In this document: one piece after another, positions 34,153 to 43,305 of the stretch
Layout: each line of letters starts with the position of its first letter
Position numbering within the stretch: the stretch's first letter is position 1
Assembly (NCBI GenBank): GCA_020849275.1
Contig: JADLGO010000013.1
Location: 1 to 64,000, forward strand
Origin: Chthonomonadales bacterium
Lineage (GTDB): Bacteria; Armatimonadota; Chthonomonadetes; Chthonomonadales; CAJBBX01
DNA length: 64,000 nucleotides
Reading direction: 5' to 3'
Translations under genes and position numbers: made by a program
Notes under the pieces: model-generated
Database searches by the model: none
Told to the model about the DNA's origin: nothing
Seen by the model: only the letters and a program-made list of their open reading frames with translations

Positions 34153-35439
34153 ATGGCTGCGTCGCGGATTGCCATGGCGGGCGCGGCGGTGCTGGCGCTG
34201 GCGGCGCCGGCATGGGGGAGGTCGATGACCGAGGAGGAGATCCTGGCGGGAGCGAGCGAGCGGATCGAGCGGCATCGCAAGGCCGACGCGCTGGTGCGCG
34301 TGGTGGGCCGCGACGGAGCCCCTGTGCGCAACGCGCGCGTCGGCGTGGAGCAGGTCAGCCAGGCGTTCCTGTTCGGGGCGAATGCCTTCCCGGTGCTGGG
34401 CTTCGGCGACGCGGAGCGCGAGAGGCGCTACGAGGAGGCCTTCACCGGGCTGATGAACTACGCGACCCTCGGGTTCTACTGGGGCGCCTACGAGCCCGCG
34501 GCGGGGCGTACGCGGGCGGAGGACCTGGCGCGCCAGGCGCGCTGGTGCCAGGCGCGCGGGATCGCGGTCAAGGGCCATCCGCTGGTCTGGCACGAGGTCT
34601 ACCCTGGCTGGGCGCCCGCGGAGGTCGACGCCGCGCGCGCGCGGCTCCAGGAGCGAGTCTCCGACGTCGTCCTCCGCTTCGCCGGACTGATCGACCGGTG
34701 GGACGTGGTCAACGAGGTCACCGTCTCCGCGAGCGCCGCGAACGGCGTCGGCCGGTGGGCCGCGCGCGACGGCGGCTTGAAGGTCGTCGAGGACAGCCTG
34801 GCCTGGGCGCGCCGCGCGAGCCCGCGAGGCTTCCTGCTGTACAACGACTTCAACGTGGGGCCGGCCTACATTAAGCTCGCGCAAGCTCTGGTGGACGGCG
34901 GCGCGCCGGTGGACGCGTTTGGTATCCAGAGCCACATGCACGGCGGCGAATGGCCCATCCCGCGCGTGTGGGAGATCTGCGAGACCTACGCCCGGTTCGG
35001 CAGGCCGCTCGACTGGACGGAGGTGACCGTGCTCTCCGGTCAGCACGGCTGGCAGCGCCCGCCGCCCTGGCCCACCACGCCGGAGGGCGAGGCGCGCCAG
35101 GCCGACTACGTAATCAAGCTCTACACGGTGCTGTTCTCGCACCCGGCTGTCGAGGCCATCACGTGGTGGGACCTGATGGACGGAGCCTGGCAGGGCGCAC
35201 CGGCGGGCCTGTTGCGGGCCGACCTGACGGCCAAGCCGGCCTATGAGCGCCTGCGCAGCCTGGTACGCGGGCGGTGGATGACACGCGCGTCGCTCAGCAC
35301 GGGCTCCGATGGCACGGCGCGCTTCCGCGGGTTCCTGGGCCGCTACCGGCTCACGGTGACCGTCGACGGCCGAACCGCGACGCGCGAGATGGACCTGAGC
35401 CGGGGAGCGGGCGGTACTGTGGTGGTGCCCGCTCCCTGA
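34153..35439 (+). CDS. Secreted GH10 endo-1,4-beta-xylanase
   Basis: This 428-residue protein has a signal peptide (1-22). A short beta segment (VRVVGRDGAPVRNARVGVEQ) precedes the GH10 barrel. GHPLVWH is the typical GH10 strand. Glu188 in WDVVNE is the acid/base, and Glu290 in DWTEVTV occupies the nucleophile position, which is usually TE(L/I)D. Trp and His lining the cleft (SHMHGGEWP, WWDLMDGAWQ) fit. A C-terminal beta domain of about 60 residues ends the protein. It would cut the xylan backbone outside the cell, and the divergent xylulokinase would use the product. AAGGAGG is 5 nt before the ATG. Confidence 0.9.
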   Translation: MAASRIAMAGAAVLALAAPAWGRSMTEEEILAGASERIERHRKADALVRVVGRDGAPVRNARVGVEQVSQAFLFGANAFPVLGFGDAERERRYEEAFTGLMNYATLGFYWGAYEPAAGRTRAEDLARQARWCQARGIAVKGHPLVWHEVYPGWAPAEVDAARARLQERVSDVVLRFAGLIDRWDVVNEVTVSASAANGVGRWAARDGGLKVVEDSLAWARRASPRGFLLYNDFNVGPAYIKLAQALVDGGAPVDAFGIQSHMHGGEWPIPRVWEICETYARFGRPLDWTEVTVLSGQHGWQRPPPWPTTPEGEARQADYVIKLYTVLFSHPAVEAITWWDLMDGAWQGAPAGLLRADLTAKPAYERLRSLVRGRWMTRASLSTGSDGTARFRGFLGRYRLTVTVDGRTATREMDLSRGAGGTVVVPAP

Positions 35440-35450
35440 GCGGCGCCCCG

Positions 35451-36026
35451 TCAGTCGCGCGGCGGCGACCAGTGGCGTCCGATCGACCAGGCTTCGCCGA
35501 TCGGCTGCCCGAGCCGCCAGTAGACGTTCTGATGGATGGCGAAGAGAACGGGATTAATGCGCTTGATATCCGGCACGTCGTCGCGCAGGCATCGCGGATC
35601 GGCGTGCACCTGGACGATCTCGCCGATGAACAGCGCGTTCGCGCCGGGCAGGTCGGGCTCGGCCACGACCCGGCACTCCAGGTTCACCGCACACTCGGCG
35701 ATCATCGGCGCGGTCTCGAGGTCGCCGTAGAACGTGGTGAACAGCGCGGCCTTGTCCTCGGATCGGCCCGAGACGATGCCGCAGTGATCGACGAGGCGGA
35801 CCATGTCGGTGGATGGCACGTTGACGCTGAAGGTACCGCGCTCGCGCACGCCGGGCGTGGTGTACTGGCCGCGGCTGAGCGAGACGGCGAGCATCGGCGG
35901 ATCGTGCTGAACGATGCCGCAGTAGGCCACCGTCAGGTAGTTCGGCCGCTCGCCGACGAGGGCTCCGACGAGCACGATGGGAAGGGGGTACAGGGCAACT
36001 CGCGCGCCCAGGCGCGTCTTCTCCAT
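35451..36026 (-). CDS. Flavin reductase-like (DIM6/NTAB) domain protein
   Basis: This 191-residue FMN-binding split-barrel protein resembles flavoredoxin-type proteins. Visible parts are PLPIVLVGALVGERPNYLTVAYCGIV, DPPMLAVSLSRGQYTTPGVRERGTFSVNVPS and VNLECRVVAEPDLPGANALFIGEIVQVHAD, the usual order of this family. Likely roles are FMN-dependent reduction or electron transfer, with an unknown partner. GGAGGTGA lies just before the ATG. It is the last gene of a three-gene minus-strand run with the nuclease and LON-domain genes, 35 nt from its neighbour. Confidence 0.86.
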   Translation of the reverse strand: MEKTRLGARVALYPLPIVLVGALVGERPNYLTVAYCGIVQHDPPMLAVSLSRGQYTTPGVRERGTFSVNVPSTDMVRLVDHCGIVSGRSEDKAALFTTFYGDLETAPMIAECAVNLECRVVAEPDLPGANALFIGEIVQVHADPRCLRDDVPDIKRINPVLFAIHQNVYWRLGQPIGEAWSIGRHWSPPRD

Positions 36027-36061
36027 GCGGTCACCTCCATGCGCGGGCGTCGCGCCGCGCG

Positions 36062-36859
36062 TCAGTTGTCCGGGGCTTCCTCGCGCGTCGGACGCGCCGG
36101 CAGGCCGCTCCGCCGCCAGGATCTCTCACATCGCGGCAGGAACTCGCAGCGTGCGCACCCGGTGACGGGGACCGGCTCGACGGTGTCGAAATCGCGGTCC
36201 AGGATCTGGTCGCCGAGCGCGGCGATGTCGGCCGCGAATCGCTCCGCCTCCTCGTCCGCCATGCCAGCGGAGGCCTGCCCGCCGGACCGAAGGCAGTAGA
36301 GGGTGGCGATGACGCGGCTGTCGGGACGGGTCCGGCGCAGAATGAGCTGGTAGATGCGCAGCGCCAGGTCGCCGGCCACCTCCTCTGGCGTCACGCTCAT
36401 GCGCCCGCTCTTGTAGTCAACGACCTCCAGAGTCCCGTCGGGGTGTCGGTCAACGCGGTCGACGCGCCCGATGAGCGCGAAGCGGCCCAGGTCGGCGCGG
36501 ATCGTCTTCTCCGTCAGCAGGGTCTCGACGCCGGCGGCCGCGCGCTCCGCGGAGGCGGCGTGGTAGGACCGCACGATCCCGACGCCGGCCTCGCGGAACT
36601 GCTCCTCCTGGGCCGCGCTCTCGTAGCCGGCGGCCACCCAGTGACGCTCGTACTGCTGCAGCATCTCCCCGGCCGTCTGCGTGGCGCCCGCGGCGTGGTA
36701 GGCACGCAGGACCTGGTGCAGCGTGCTCCCGAAGCTAAGCTCGGGGCGAGAGCGCATGTAGAAGCGCCCGATTCGGTCGATGTAGATGTAGCGATAGCGG
36801 ACGGCGCACTCCAGGTAGGCGGCGATGCGGGTCGGGCTGAGCGTGGGCTTGCGGGACAT
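36062..36859 (-). CDS. PD-(D/E)XK nuclease of the RecB/Cas4 type with iron-sulfur cysteines
   Basis: This 265-residue protein begins SPTRIAAYLECAVRYRY, the typical start of RecB-like nucleases with Cys18. The catalytic core includes a GSTLH helix (His48), GRVDRVDRHPDG and VDYKSG (Asp148-Tyr-Lys150). The C-terminal Cys235, Cys238 and Cys244 (GCARCEFLPRCERS) complete a Cys set that in Cas4/AddB relatives holds a 4Fe-4S cluster. It lacks Cas neighbours, so a repair or recombination role is likelier than CRISPR adaptation. The start at 36859 lacks a strong Shine-Dalgarno site, but the gene is only 28 nt behind the LON-domain gene. Confidence 0.86.
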   Translation of the reverse strand: MSRKPTLSPTRIAAYLECAVRYRYIYIDRIGRFYMRSRPELSFGSTLHQVLRAYHAAGATQTAGEMLQQYERHWVAAGYESAAQEEQFREAGVGIVRSYHAASAERAAAGVETLLTEKTIRADLGRFALIGRVDRVDRHPDGTLEVVDYKSGRMSVTPEEVAGDLALRIYQLILRRTRPDSRVIATLYCLRSGGQASAGMADEEAERFAADIAALGDQILDRDFDTVEPVPVTGCARCEFLPRCERSWRRSGLPARPTREEAPDN

Positions 36860-36887
36860 CCGTTGACTTGGGCGGCCGGCCGCGGCC

Positions 36888-37574
36888 TCAATTGCGGGAG
36901 ACCGAGTCGCGGACGTTGGCGGCCCGCAGGCGCGTAGCCCGGTGGACGGCGGCGCGCGGCTCCGCCGCGAGTCGGACGATCTGGCCTCGCAGGAGCTCAA
37001 GCTCCAGGGCGAGGCGCGCGCTCGTGTCGGTCATCTCCAGGAGCGACTGGCGCTGCGCCGTACTCATGTCGATGGCGGCCGCCACGGCGAACGACAGGTC
37101 CGGCGGGGTGTCGGGGAGCGAGTAGTCGATGCCGGTGCGCACGCCCGCGCGCTCCAGCAGCGAGTGGGCATACTCGCGGAAGAGGCGCCCGACGTCCGCG
37201 GCCAGCGGCTGCAGGACGGAGGCGTCGGCCGGCTCGTCGCGCACAGGTTCCGCCTCGCCCACCAGGTAGGGGTAGGTGTCGGCGTCGCACTCGGTGAGCC
37301 GGAAGCGCTCGCCGCCGACGGCCAGGACGATCAGGTGGCCGCCGGCGATCTGCTGGACGGCGTGGATGCGCGCCTCCGTGCCGACGGACTCCGGCACGGC
37401 GCCCGCGCCGACCTCCTCACCCTCGCGAATCAGCACCACGCCGAACGGGCGACGCTCATCGAGGCACCGGCCGATCAACTCACGGTACCGCTCCTCGAAC
37501 ACCCGCAGCGGAAGGGGCATTCGCGGCAGAAGCACCATCTTCAGCGGGAACAGGGGCAGCCGGTCGTCATCCAT
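36888..37574 (-). CDS. LON substrate-binding-domain protein
   Basis: This 228-residue stand-alone Lon N-terminal domain begins LPLFPLKMVLLPRMPLPLRVFEERYRELIGRCL, the standard signature. GVVLIREGEEVGAG, ARIHAVQQIAGGHLIVLAVGGERFRL and the helical tail complete it. There is no ATPase or protease domain, so it is not Lon itself. Such proteins may bind unfolded or aggregated proteins; the partner is unknown. GGAGAC is about 7 nt before the ATG. It is first in a three-gene run with the nuclease and flavin reductase-like genes and is divergent from glpK. Confidence 0.9.
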   Translation of the reverse strand: MDDDRLPLFPLKMVLLPRMPLPLRVFEERYRELIGRCLDERRPFGVVLIREGEEVGAGAVPESVGTEARIHAVQQIAGGHLIVLAVGGERFRLTECDADTYPYLVGEAEPVRDEPADASVLQPLAADVGRLFREYAHSLLERAGVRTGIDYSLPDTPPDLSFAVAAAIDMSTAQRQSLLEMTDTSARLALELELLRGQIVRLAAEPRAAVHRATRLRAANVRDSVSRN

Positions 37575-37773
37575 CGCAGTTGTCTCCAGGCTGCCTGAGC
37601 GCGGCAGCCCGCATGACATAATACGGTACAGGGGTGCGCTTCGTTGCGCCGAGCTCATGCTGCCGGCAGATCGGCGCCGCCGGCCGCATGGCGGAGGGGG
37701 GGGACTCGCATGCCGAACCATCCTGGTGCCCGTCTGACGGGCCCACCCGGGCGCGCCCCGGAGGCGGACGGCG

Positions 37774-39264
37774 ATGCCTGAGCTTCTCCTGGCGCTCGAT
37801 CAGGGCACGACGAGCTCCCGGGCCATCGTTTTCCGCCCGGATGGCGCCATCCTCTCCCTGGTGCAGGCCGAGCACGCGCAGGTGTTCCCGCGGCCCGGCT
37901 GGGTGGAGCACGATCCGGAGGCGATTTGGGGAACGCAGCACGGCGTGGCCAACCGCGCGCTGGCCGCCGCCGGCGCAACCGCGGCCGACGTGGCGGCCAT
38001 CGGGATCGCCAACCAGCGCGAGACCGTCGTGCTGTGGGAGCGCGCCACGGGCCGCCCGGTGGCCAACGCCATCGTCTGGCAGGACCGGCGCACCGCCGAC
38101 GTCTGCCAGCGGCTGCGCGCCTCCGGCGTCGAGCCGATGGTGCGCGAGCGCACCGGCCTCGTGCTGGACCCCTACTTCTCGGCCACGAAGCTCGCCTGGC
38201 TGCTCGACAACACCCCTGGCGCGCGCGCCCGCGCCGAGCGGGGCGAGCTCGCCTTCGGTACGATCGACAGCTTCCTGCTCTGGCGCCTGACCGGCGGCGC
38301 CGTCCACGCCACCGACGTGACGAACGCCTCGCGCACGCTGCTGCTGGATGCGCGGACGGGCTGTTGGGACGATGATCTACTCGCGTTGTTCGGCGTGCCG
38401 CGCGCCGTGTTGCCCGAGGTGCGTGCGAGCAGCGACCGTTTCGGCGAGACGCTGCCCGAACTGCTGGGCGGGCGCGTGCCGGTGACCGGGATCCTGGGGG
38501 ACCAGCAGGCCGCCTGCTTCGGCCAGGCGTGCTTCGAGCCCGGCATGGTCAAGAACACCTACGGCACCGGCTCGTTCCTGCTGATGAACACGGGGGCGGA
38601 GCCGCGCGCTTCGGCGAACCGGCTGCTGACGACGGTGGCCTGGGGGATCGGCGCGGCGCGGACCTACGCGCTGGAGGGCAGCATCTTCGTGACGGGCGCC
38701 GCGGTGCAGTGGCTGCGCGACGAGCTGGGCATCGTGCGGACGGCGGCGGAGACCGAGGCCCTGGCCGGCTCGGTGCCGGACACCGGCGGCGTCTACATGG
38801 TGCCCGCGTTCGTCGGGTTGGGCGCGCCCTACTGGGACAGCGAGGCGCGCGGGGCGCTGGTGGGCCTGACGCGCGGCACGGGCCGGGCCCACATCGCGCG
38901 CGCGGCGCTGGAGGCCGCCTGCTACCAGACGCGCGACGTGGTGGACGCCATGCAGGCGGACGCCGGCGCGCCGCTGCGCGACCTGCGCGCGGACGGGGGC
39001 ATGGCCGCCAACGACCTTCTGCTGCGGATGCAGGCCGACGTGCTCGGCATCCCGGTGCATCGCCCGGCCGTTACGGAGACGACCGCGCTCGGGGCCGCCT
39101 GCCTGGCCGGCATCGGGGCCGGCGTCTACCGGGGGATCGGCGAGGTGGCCGGGCGCTGGCGCGCCGCCGCAACCTTCGAGCCGCGGATGGAGGAGTCGCG
39201 GCGGGCGGAGCTATACGCCGGCTGGCGGCAGGCCGTCGCCCGGTCGCGCCTGCGCTCGCTGTGA
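37774..39264 (+). CDS. glpK: Glycerol kinase
   Basis: This 496-residue FGGY kinase makes glycerol-3-phosphate. [29 protein letters not shown]-type (here [17 protein letters not shown]), [29 protein letters not shown] and the C-terminal [22 protein letters not shown] are the glycerol kinase pattern. The length matches the family. GGAGG is 8-9 nt before the ATG. No glpF or glpD is nearby; the next gene encodes an unrelated large membrane protein whose -10 box overlaps the glpK stop codon. Confidence 0.95.
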   Translation: MPELLLALDQGTTSSRAIVFRPDGAILSLVQAEHAQVFPRPGWVEHDPEAIWGTQHGVANRALAAAGATAADVAAIGIANQRETVVLWERATGRPVANAIVWQDRRTADVCQRLRASGVEPMVRERTGLVLDPYFSATKLAWLLDNTPGARARAERGELAFGTIDSFLLWRLTGGAVHATDVTNASRTLLLDARTGCWDDDLLALFGVPRAVLPEVRASSDRFGETLPELLGGRVPVTGILGDQQAACFGQACFEPGMVKNTYGTGSFLLMNTGAEPRASANRLLTTVAWGIGAARTYALEGSIFVTGAAVQWLRDELGIVRTAAETEALAGSVPDTGGVYMVPAFVGLGAPYWDSEARGALVGLTRGTGRAHIARAALEAACYQTRDVVDAMQADAGAPLRDLRADGGMAANDLLLRMQADVLGIPVHRPAVTETTALGAACLAGIGAGVYRGIGEVAGRWRAAATFEPRMEESRRAELYAGWRQAVARSRLRSL

Positions 39265-39270
39265 TATACT
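39262..39270 (+). promoter_or_regulatory. Extended -10 promoter overlapping the glpK stop
   Basis: TG-A-TATACT (39262-39270) is an extended -10 element with no good -35 box. The stop codon of glpK (39262-39264) is part of it. It would drive the UPF0182 gene with a leader of about 60 nt. Confidence 0.45.
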
Positions 39271-39335
39271 GAAGGCCGGATGCCGGCCGCGAGCGCGGCC
39301 GTGCCGGGCCACCCCGGCCCGATCGGGAGGGTACG

Positions 39336-42209
39336 ATGGCGCGCTTGCCCGTGGCGCAGGAGCAGCCGTCCGCGTGGGCGCGCGTGGCGCGCGTCGTGCT
39401 CGCGGTGGTCGTCCTGCTGGTGGTGCTCTTCGGCTATCAGACGATCCGGCTCTACACGGACTGGCTGTGGTTTCGTGAGCTGGGCAGGGCGAGTGTCTTC
39501 AGCGGTATTGTTGGGGCGCGGCTGCTGCTGTTCCTCGGCTTCGGTGCGCTCTTCTTCGTCATCTGCTACTTCAACCTGTGGCTGGCGGCGCGCTTGGGCG
39601 CGGGCCGCGCGCGGCCGCGGTTCGTCGATTCGGAGCGTGAGGAGATGAGCGCCGCCGCGCGCAAGGCGGCCCGCCTGGCCGCGGTGGCCGGCGCGGTGGT
39701 GCTGGCTTTCCTCGTCGGCGGCAACGCGGCCACGCATTGGCCGGACTACCTCCTCTTCACGCGCGCCGGGCGCTTCGGCCAGACGGATCCCGTCTTCGGC
39801 GCCGACATCGGCTTTTTCGTCTTCCGGCTTCCGTTCCTCAGCTACCTGCAGGGCTGGTTCGTCTTCGCCGCCATCTGCGCGGCCATCGGCGCGGCGCTCA
39901 TCCACTTCAGCGAAGGTGCCGTCGACTTCATCGCCGGCTCGGTGCCGACCTTCGCGCAGTACGTTCGGCGGCACATTCTGGTGCTGCTCGGCTTCATCGC
40001 GCTCTTCGCGGCGTGGGGCCACTGGCTGGGGCGCTACGAGATCCTCTTCCGCGACAACGGTGCGTTCTTTGGCGCCGGCTACACCGACGTGCACGCGCGA
40101 TTGCCCGGCGCCTACGTGCAGACGGCCCTGATGCTCCTTGTCGCCGTGCTCTGCTGGGTCAACGTGCGCGCGGGGCGCGCCTTTCGCTTGCCTGCGCTCG
40201 GGCTCGCGCTGTGGGCGGTCGGCTCGCTGCTCGTGGTCGCGGTCTATCCCGGCTTTGTACAGCGCTTCCGGGTGGTGCCCAACCAGTTCAACGCCGAGCG
40301 TCCCTACATCACCCGCGATATCGAGATGACCCGCCGAGCTTACGGCCTGGACCGTGTGCGCGAGGTGCCCGCGAAGGACGCCGGCGCCCTCACGGCGGCC
40401 GACCTGAGGTCCAACCAGGCCACCATCGGGAATGTCCGGCTCTGGGATTGGCCCCAACTCGGCGCCGTCTATGAGGCCAAGCAGGCCCTCTGGCCCTACT
40501 ATCGCTTCCGCCTTCCCGGCAGCGCCACCACGAACGGCGGCGACTTCAATCTGGACGTCGACCGCTACCATCTGAACGGCGACTATCGCCAGGTGATGCT
40601 CGGCGCCCGCGAGCTCTACACCGAGGGCCTGCCTCCACAGGCGCAGACCTGGGTGAACCTGCGGCTGCAGTACACGCATGGCTACGGCGTCGTGATGAGC
40701 CCTGTCAACCGCGTGCGGTCGGATGGTCTGCCCGACTACTTCCTCGGGGAGATCCCAATTCGGTCCACCCAGCCCGACCTGAAGGTGGCCCGGCCCGAGA
40801 TCTACTATGGCGAGCTGACCACGGACTACGTCTTCGTCCACACACGCCAGGACGAGTTCGATTACCCGTCGGCCGATGGGAACCAGCGGACCCGCTACGC
40901 AGGCGCCGGCGGAGCGCCGCTGTCCGGCGCGCTCGCCCGCCTGGCATGGTCGGTACGGCTGGGCGACACCAACATGCTGCTCTCCAGCGACCTCACGTCG
41001 GGCAGCCGCATCATGTTCCGCCGCAACATCCGTGAGCGCGTGCAGACGCTGGCGCCGTTCCTGAACTGGGACAACGATCCCTATCTCGTGGTGGACGGCG
41101 GTCGTCTCGTCTGGATGCTCGACGCCTACACGGTGACGGACCGCTACCCGTACTCGCGCCCGTTCTCGGCCGGCACCGGCTACGCGCAGGTCGAGCAGAC
41201 CTTCAACTACATCCGAAACTCGGTTAAGGCCGTCGTCGATGCCTACGACGGCACCGTCACGCTCTACGTGGCCGACCCGGCCGACCCGCTCGTGAAGGCC
41301 TGGAGCCGCATCTTCCCATCCCTCTTCACGCCGATTTCGCGCATGTCGGACAGCCTGCGTGCCCACCTGCGCTACCCCGAGGACCTCTTCCGGATCCAGC
41401 GCGACATCTACACGGTCTATCACATCACCGATCCGAGCGTGTACTACGGCAAGCAGGATCAGTGGGCCGTGCCGATGGACCCGACGCCGACCGCCGAGGA
41501 CCTGGGGCCGGCGCGTCGCATGATGCCCTACTACGTCGTCATGCGCCTTCCCGGCGAGGCCTCCGAGGAGTTCCTGATGATGACGCCGTTCACGCCGCTC
41601 GGCAACAAGAACATGGCGGCGTGGATGTGCGCCAAGTGCGACCCACAGGACTACGGACAGCTTCTGGTCTATCGCTTCCCCAAGGGCAGCAACGTCAACG
41701 GCCCGCAGCAGATCATGTCGCAGGTGAACGCAGAGGAGGTCATCTCCAAGTCCGTCTCCCTTCTCAATACCGAGGGGTCGCGGGTGATCTGGGGCAACCT
41801 GCTGGTGATCCCGGTGGAGCAGTCGCTGCTGTACGTAGTGCCGCTGTACGTGCAGGCCGCCTCGGCCGGGTCACAGATCATTCCAGAGATCAAGCAGGTC
41901 ATCGTCGCGAGCGACGACCAGGTGGTGATGCGGCAGACGCTTGACCGCGCGATCGCCGATCTGGGCAGCGGCTCGAGCATGGCCGCCGCAGGCGGCCAGG
42001 GCGCCGTAGGCGGCGTGGAGGCGCACTCACCCGAGGAGGCCGGCTCCACGCCGGCGCTGCCCGCCGGCTCGCAGGCCGAGCTGGTCGACCGGGCCGCGGC
42101 CGCGTACCAGAGGGCGCGGCAGAAGGAGCGCGAGTACCGCTCGGCGCTCGATGACCTCGGCCGCATCCTGGGCGAGCTTCAGCGGAGCGCGGCGGGGCCG
42201 GGCGGGTAG
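39336..42209 (+). CDS. UPF0182 (COG1615) large membrane protein
   Basis: This 957-residue protein has about seven membrane helices in the first 330 residues (for example VARVVLAVVVLLVVLFGYQ and LLLFLGFGALFFVICYFNLWL). A large outside domain contains the conserved UPF0182 text: QRFRVVPNQFNAERPYITRDIEMTRRAYGLD, LWDWPQLGAVYEAKQALWPYYRF, LDVDRYHLNGDYRQVMLGARE, THGYGVVMSPVNRV, and PYLVVDGGRLVWMLDAYTVTDRYPYS. A helical tail ends the protein. Function is unknown in all bacteria that have it. GGGAGGGT precedes the ATG. Confidence 0.95.
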   Translation: MARLPVAQEQPSAWARVARVVLAVVVLLVVLFGYQTIRLYTDWLWFRELGRASVFSGIVGARLLLFLGFGALFFVICYFNLWLAARLGAGRARPRFVDSEREEMSAAARKAARLAAVAGAVVLAFLVGGNAATHWPDYLLFTRAGRFGQTDPVFGADIGFFVFRLPFLSYLQGWFVFAAICAAIGAALIHFSEGAVDFIAGSVPTFAQYVRRHILVLLGFIALFAAWGHWLGRYEILFRDNGAFFGAGYTDVHARLPGAYVQTALMLLVAVLCWVNVRAGRAFRLPALGLALWAVGSLLVVAVYPGFVQRFRVVPNQFNAERPYITRDIEMTRRAYGLDRVREVPAKDAGALTAADLRSNQATIGNVRLWDWPQLGAVYEAKQALWPYYRFRLPGSATTNGGDFNLDVDRYHLNGDYRQVMLGARELYTEGLPPQAQTWVNLRLQYTHGYGVVMSPVNRVRSDGLPDYFLGEIPIRSTQPDLKVARPEIYYGELTTDYVFVHTRQDEFDYPSADGNQRTRYAGAGGAPLSGALARLAWSVRLGDTNMLLSSDLTSGSRIMFRRNIRERVQTLAPFLNWDNDPYLVVDGGRLVWMLDAYTVTDRYPYSRPFSAGTGYAQVEQTFNYIRNSVKAVVDAYDGTVTLYVADPADPLVKAWSRIFPSLFTPISRMSDSLRAHLRYPEDLFRIQRDIYTVYHITDPSVYYGKQDQWAVPMDPTPTAEDLGPARRMMPYYVVMRLPGEASEEFLMMTPFTPLGNKNMAAWMCAKCDPQDYGQLLVYRFPKGSNVNGPQQIMSQVNAEEVISKSVSLLNTEGSRVIWGNLLVIPVEQSLLYVVPLYVQAASAGSQIIPEIKQVIVASDDQVVMRQTLDRAIADLGSGSSMAAAGGQGAVGGVEAHSPEEAGSTPALPAGSQAELVDRAAAAYQRARQKEREYRSALDDLGRILGELQRSAAGPGG

Positions 42210-42242
42210 CCCCCCGGCGCGCCCTGGACGCACCGTTCCAGC

Positions 42243-42273
42243 GCATGGCCGGCGCCGCGCGCGTCGGCCATGC
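42243..42273 (+). terminator. Hairpin after the UPF0182 gene
   Basis: GCATGGCCG (42243-42251) pairs with CGGCCATGC (42265-42273) across a 13-nt GC loop. There is no T-run. It may terminate the UPF0182 transcript or be a processing stem before the following oxidoreductase gene. Confidence 0.4.
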
Positions 42274-42297
42274 CCGTTCTCTCGGAAGGAGCAGGGA

Positions 42298-43248
42298 ATG
42301 GACCGCAGGGAGTTCCTGACGACCGCGGCGGCGGCCGGGCTCGCCACGGCCCTGGGATCGCAGCTCGCGCAGGGCGAGCCGCGACCTCTGCCCCGGCGCA
42401 GGCTCGGCAAGACGCCGGAACGCATTTCGGTTCTTGGCCTCGGAGGCATCGTGGTGATGGGGGGCACGCAGGAGGAGGCGAGCCGCGTGGTGCGCGACGC
42501 CGTCAACCGCGGCGTCAACTACTTCGATGTGGCCCCCAGCTACGGCGATGGCGAGGCCGAGCAGAAGCTCGGCCCGGCCCTCGAGGGCTATCGTGATCGC
42601 GTGTTTCTGGCCTGCAAGACGGCGCGGCGCGACCGCGGCGGCGCCGCCGAGGAGCTGCAGACCTCGCTCGAGCGGCTTCGAACGAACCGCCTGGACCTTT
42701 ACCAGCTCCACGGGCTCACCAGCGTCGACGAGGTGAGGACGGCGCTCGGGCCCGACGGCGCCATCGAGGCCCTTCGCGAGGCCCGCGAGCGCGGCCAGGT
42801 GCGCTACCTGGGCTTCTCGGCGCACTCCGTGGACGCGGCGATGGCCGCCATGGACGGCTTCGCGTTCGACACCATCCTCTTCCCGGTCAACTGGGTTTGC
42901 TGGTATAAGGGTGACTTCGGGCCGCAGGTGCTCCGAGAGGCGCGCTCGCGCGACATGGGCTGCCTGGCGCTGAAGGCGATGGCGCGCTCGCCGTGGGCGC
43001 CAGGCGAGCAGCACGGCTACCCCAAGTGCTGGTACCGCCCGGAGGACGACCCGGCGAGGGCGGCGCTCGCGCTGCGCTTCACGCTCTCGCAGCCGGTTGT
43101 CGCGGCGCTGCCTCCCGGCGACTCCCGCCTGTTCGAGTTGGCGCTGACGGTGGCGGAGCGCTACAAGCCGATCACGGCGGAGGAGCGCGGCCGGCTCAAG
43201 ATGAGCGCCCGCGATCTGGAACCGATTTTCCGCCGCGCCAGCGCCTGA
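42298..43248 (+). CDS. Tat-exported aldo/keto reductase
   Basis: This 316-residue protein begins MDRREFLTTAAAAGLATALG, a twin-arginine leader, followed by an aldo/keto reductase barrel. The catalytic tetrad is visible: Asp77, Tyr82 (NYFDVAPSYGDGEAE), Lys107 (FLACKTARRD) and His138 (LYQLHGL). It would use NADPH loaded in the cytoplasm and act outside, perhaps on sugars. GGAAGGAG lies 8-9 nt before the ATG. It follows the large membrane protein gene and faces the M48 gene. Confidence 0.87.
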   Translation: MDRREFLTTAAAAGLATALGSQLAQGEPRPLPRRRLGKTPERISVLGLGGIVVMGGTQEEASRVVRDAVNRGVNYFDVAPSYGDGEAEQKLGPALEGYRDRVFLACKTARRDRGGAAEELQTSLERLRTNRLDLYQLHGLTSVDEVRTALGPDGAIEALREARERGQVRYLGFSAHSVDAAMAAMDGFAFDTILFPVNWVCWYKGDFGPQVLREARSRDMGCLALKAMARSPWAPGEQHGYPKCWYRPEDDPARAALALRFTLSQPVVAALPPGDSRLFELALTVAERYKPITAEERGRLKMSARDLEPIFRRASA

Positions 43249-43262
43249 CGGTCCGGGCAGCG

Positions 43263-43290
43263 GCGGGGCGTCGACACGTCGGCACCCCGC
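43263..43290. terminator. Terminator between convergent genes
   Basis: GCGGGG (43263-43268) and CCCCGC (43285-43290) enclose a further matched GTCGA/CGTCG-type stem with one C-A mismatch. It lies between the plus-strand aldo/keto reductase gene and the minus-strand M48 gene. No T-tract is seen. Confidence 0.55.
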
Positions 43291-43305
43291 GCCACGGAGG
43301 CGGCA

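Noticed and set aside
36062-36859. Cas4 of a CRISPR system
   Set aside because: The protein is Cas4/RecB-like, but no cas1, cas2 or repeat array is nearby.
37600-37650. Promoter in the glpK / LON-domain divergent region (TATTAT / TAATAC)
   Set aside because: A -10-like box is there on both strands, but no -35 box at suitable spacing.
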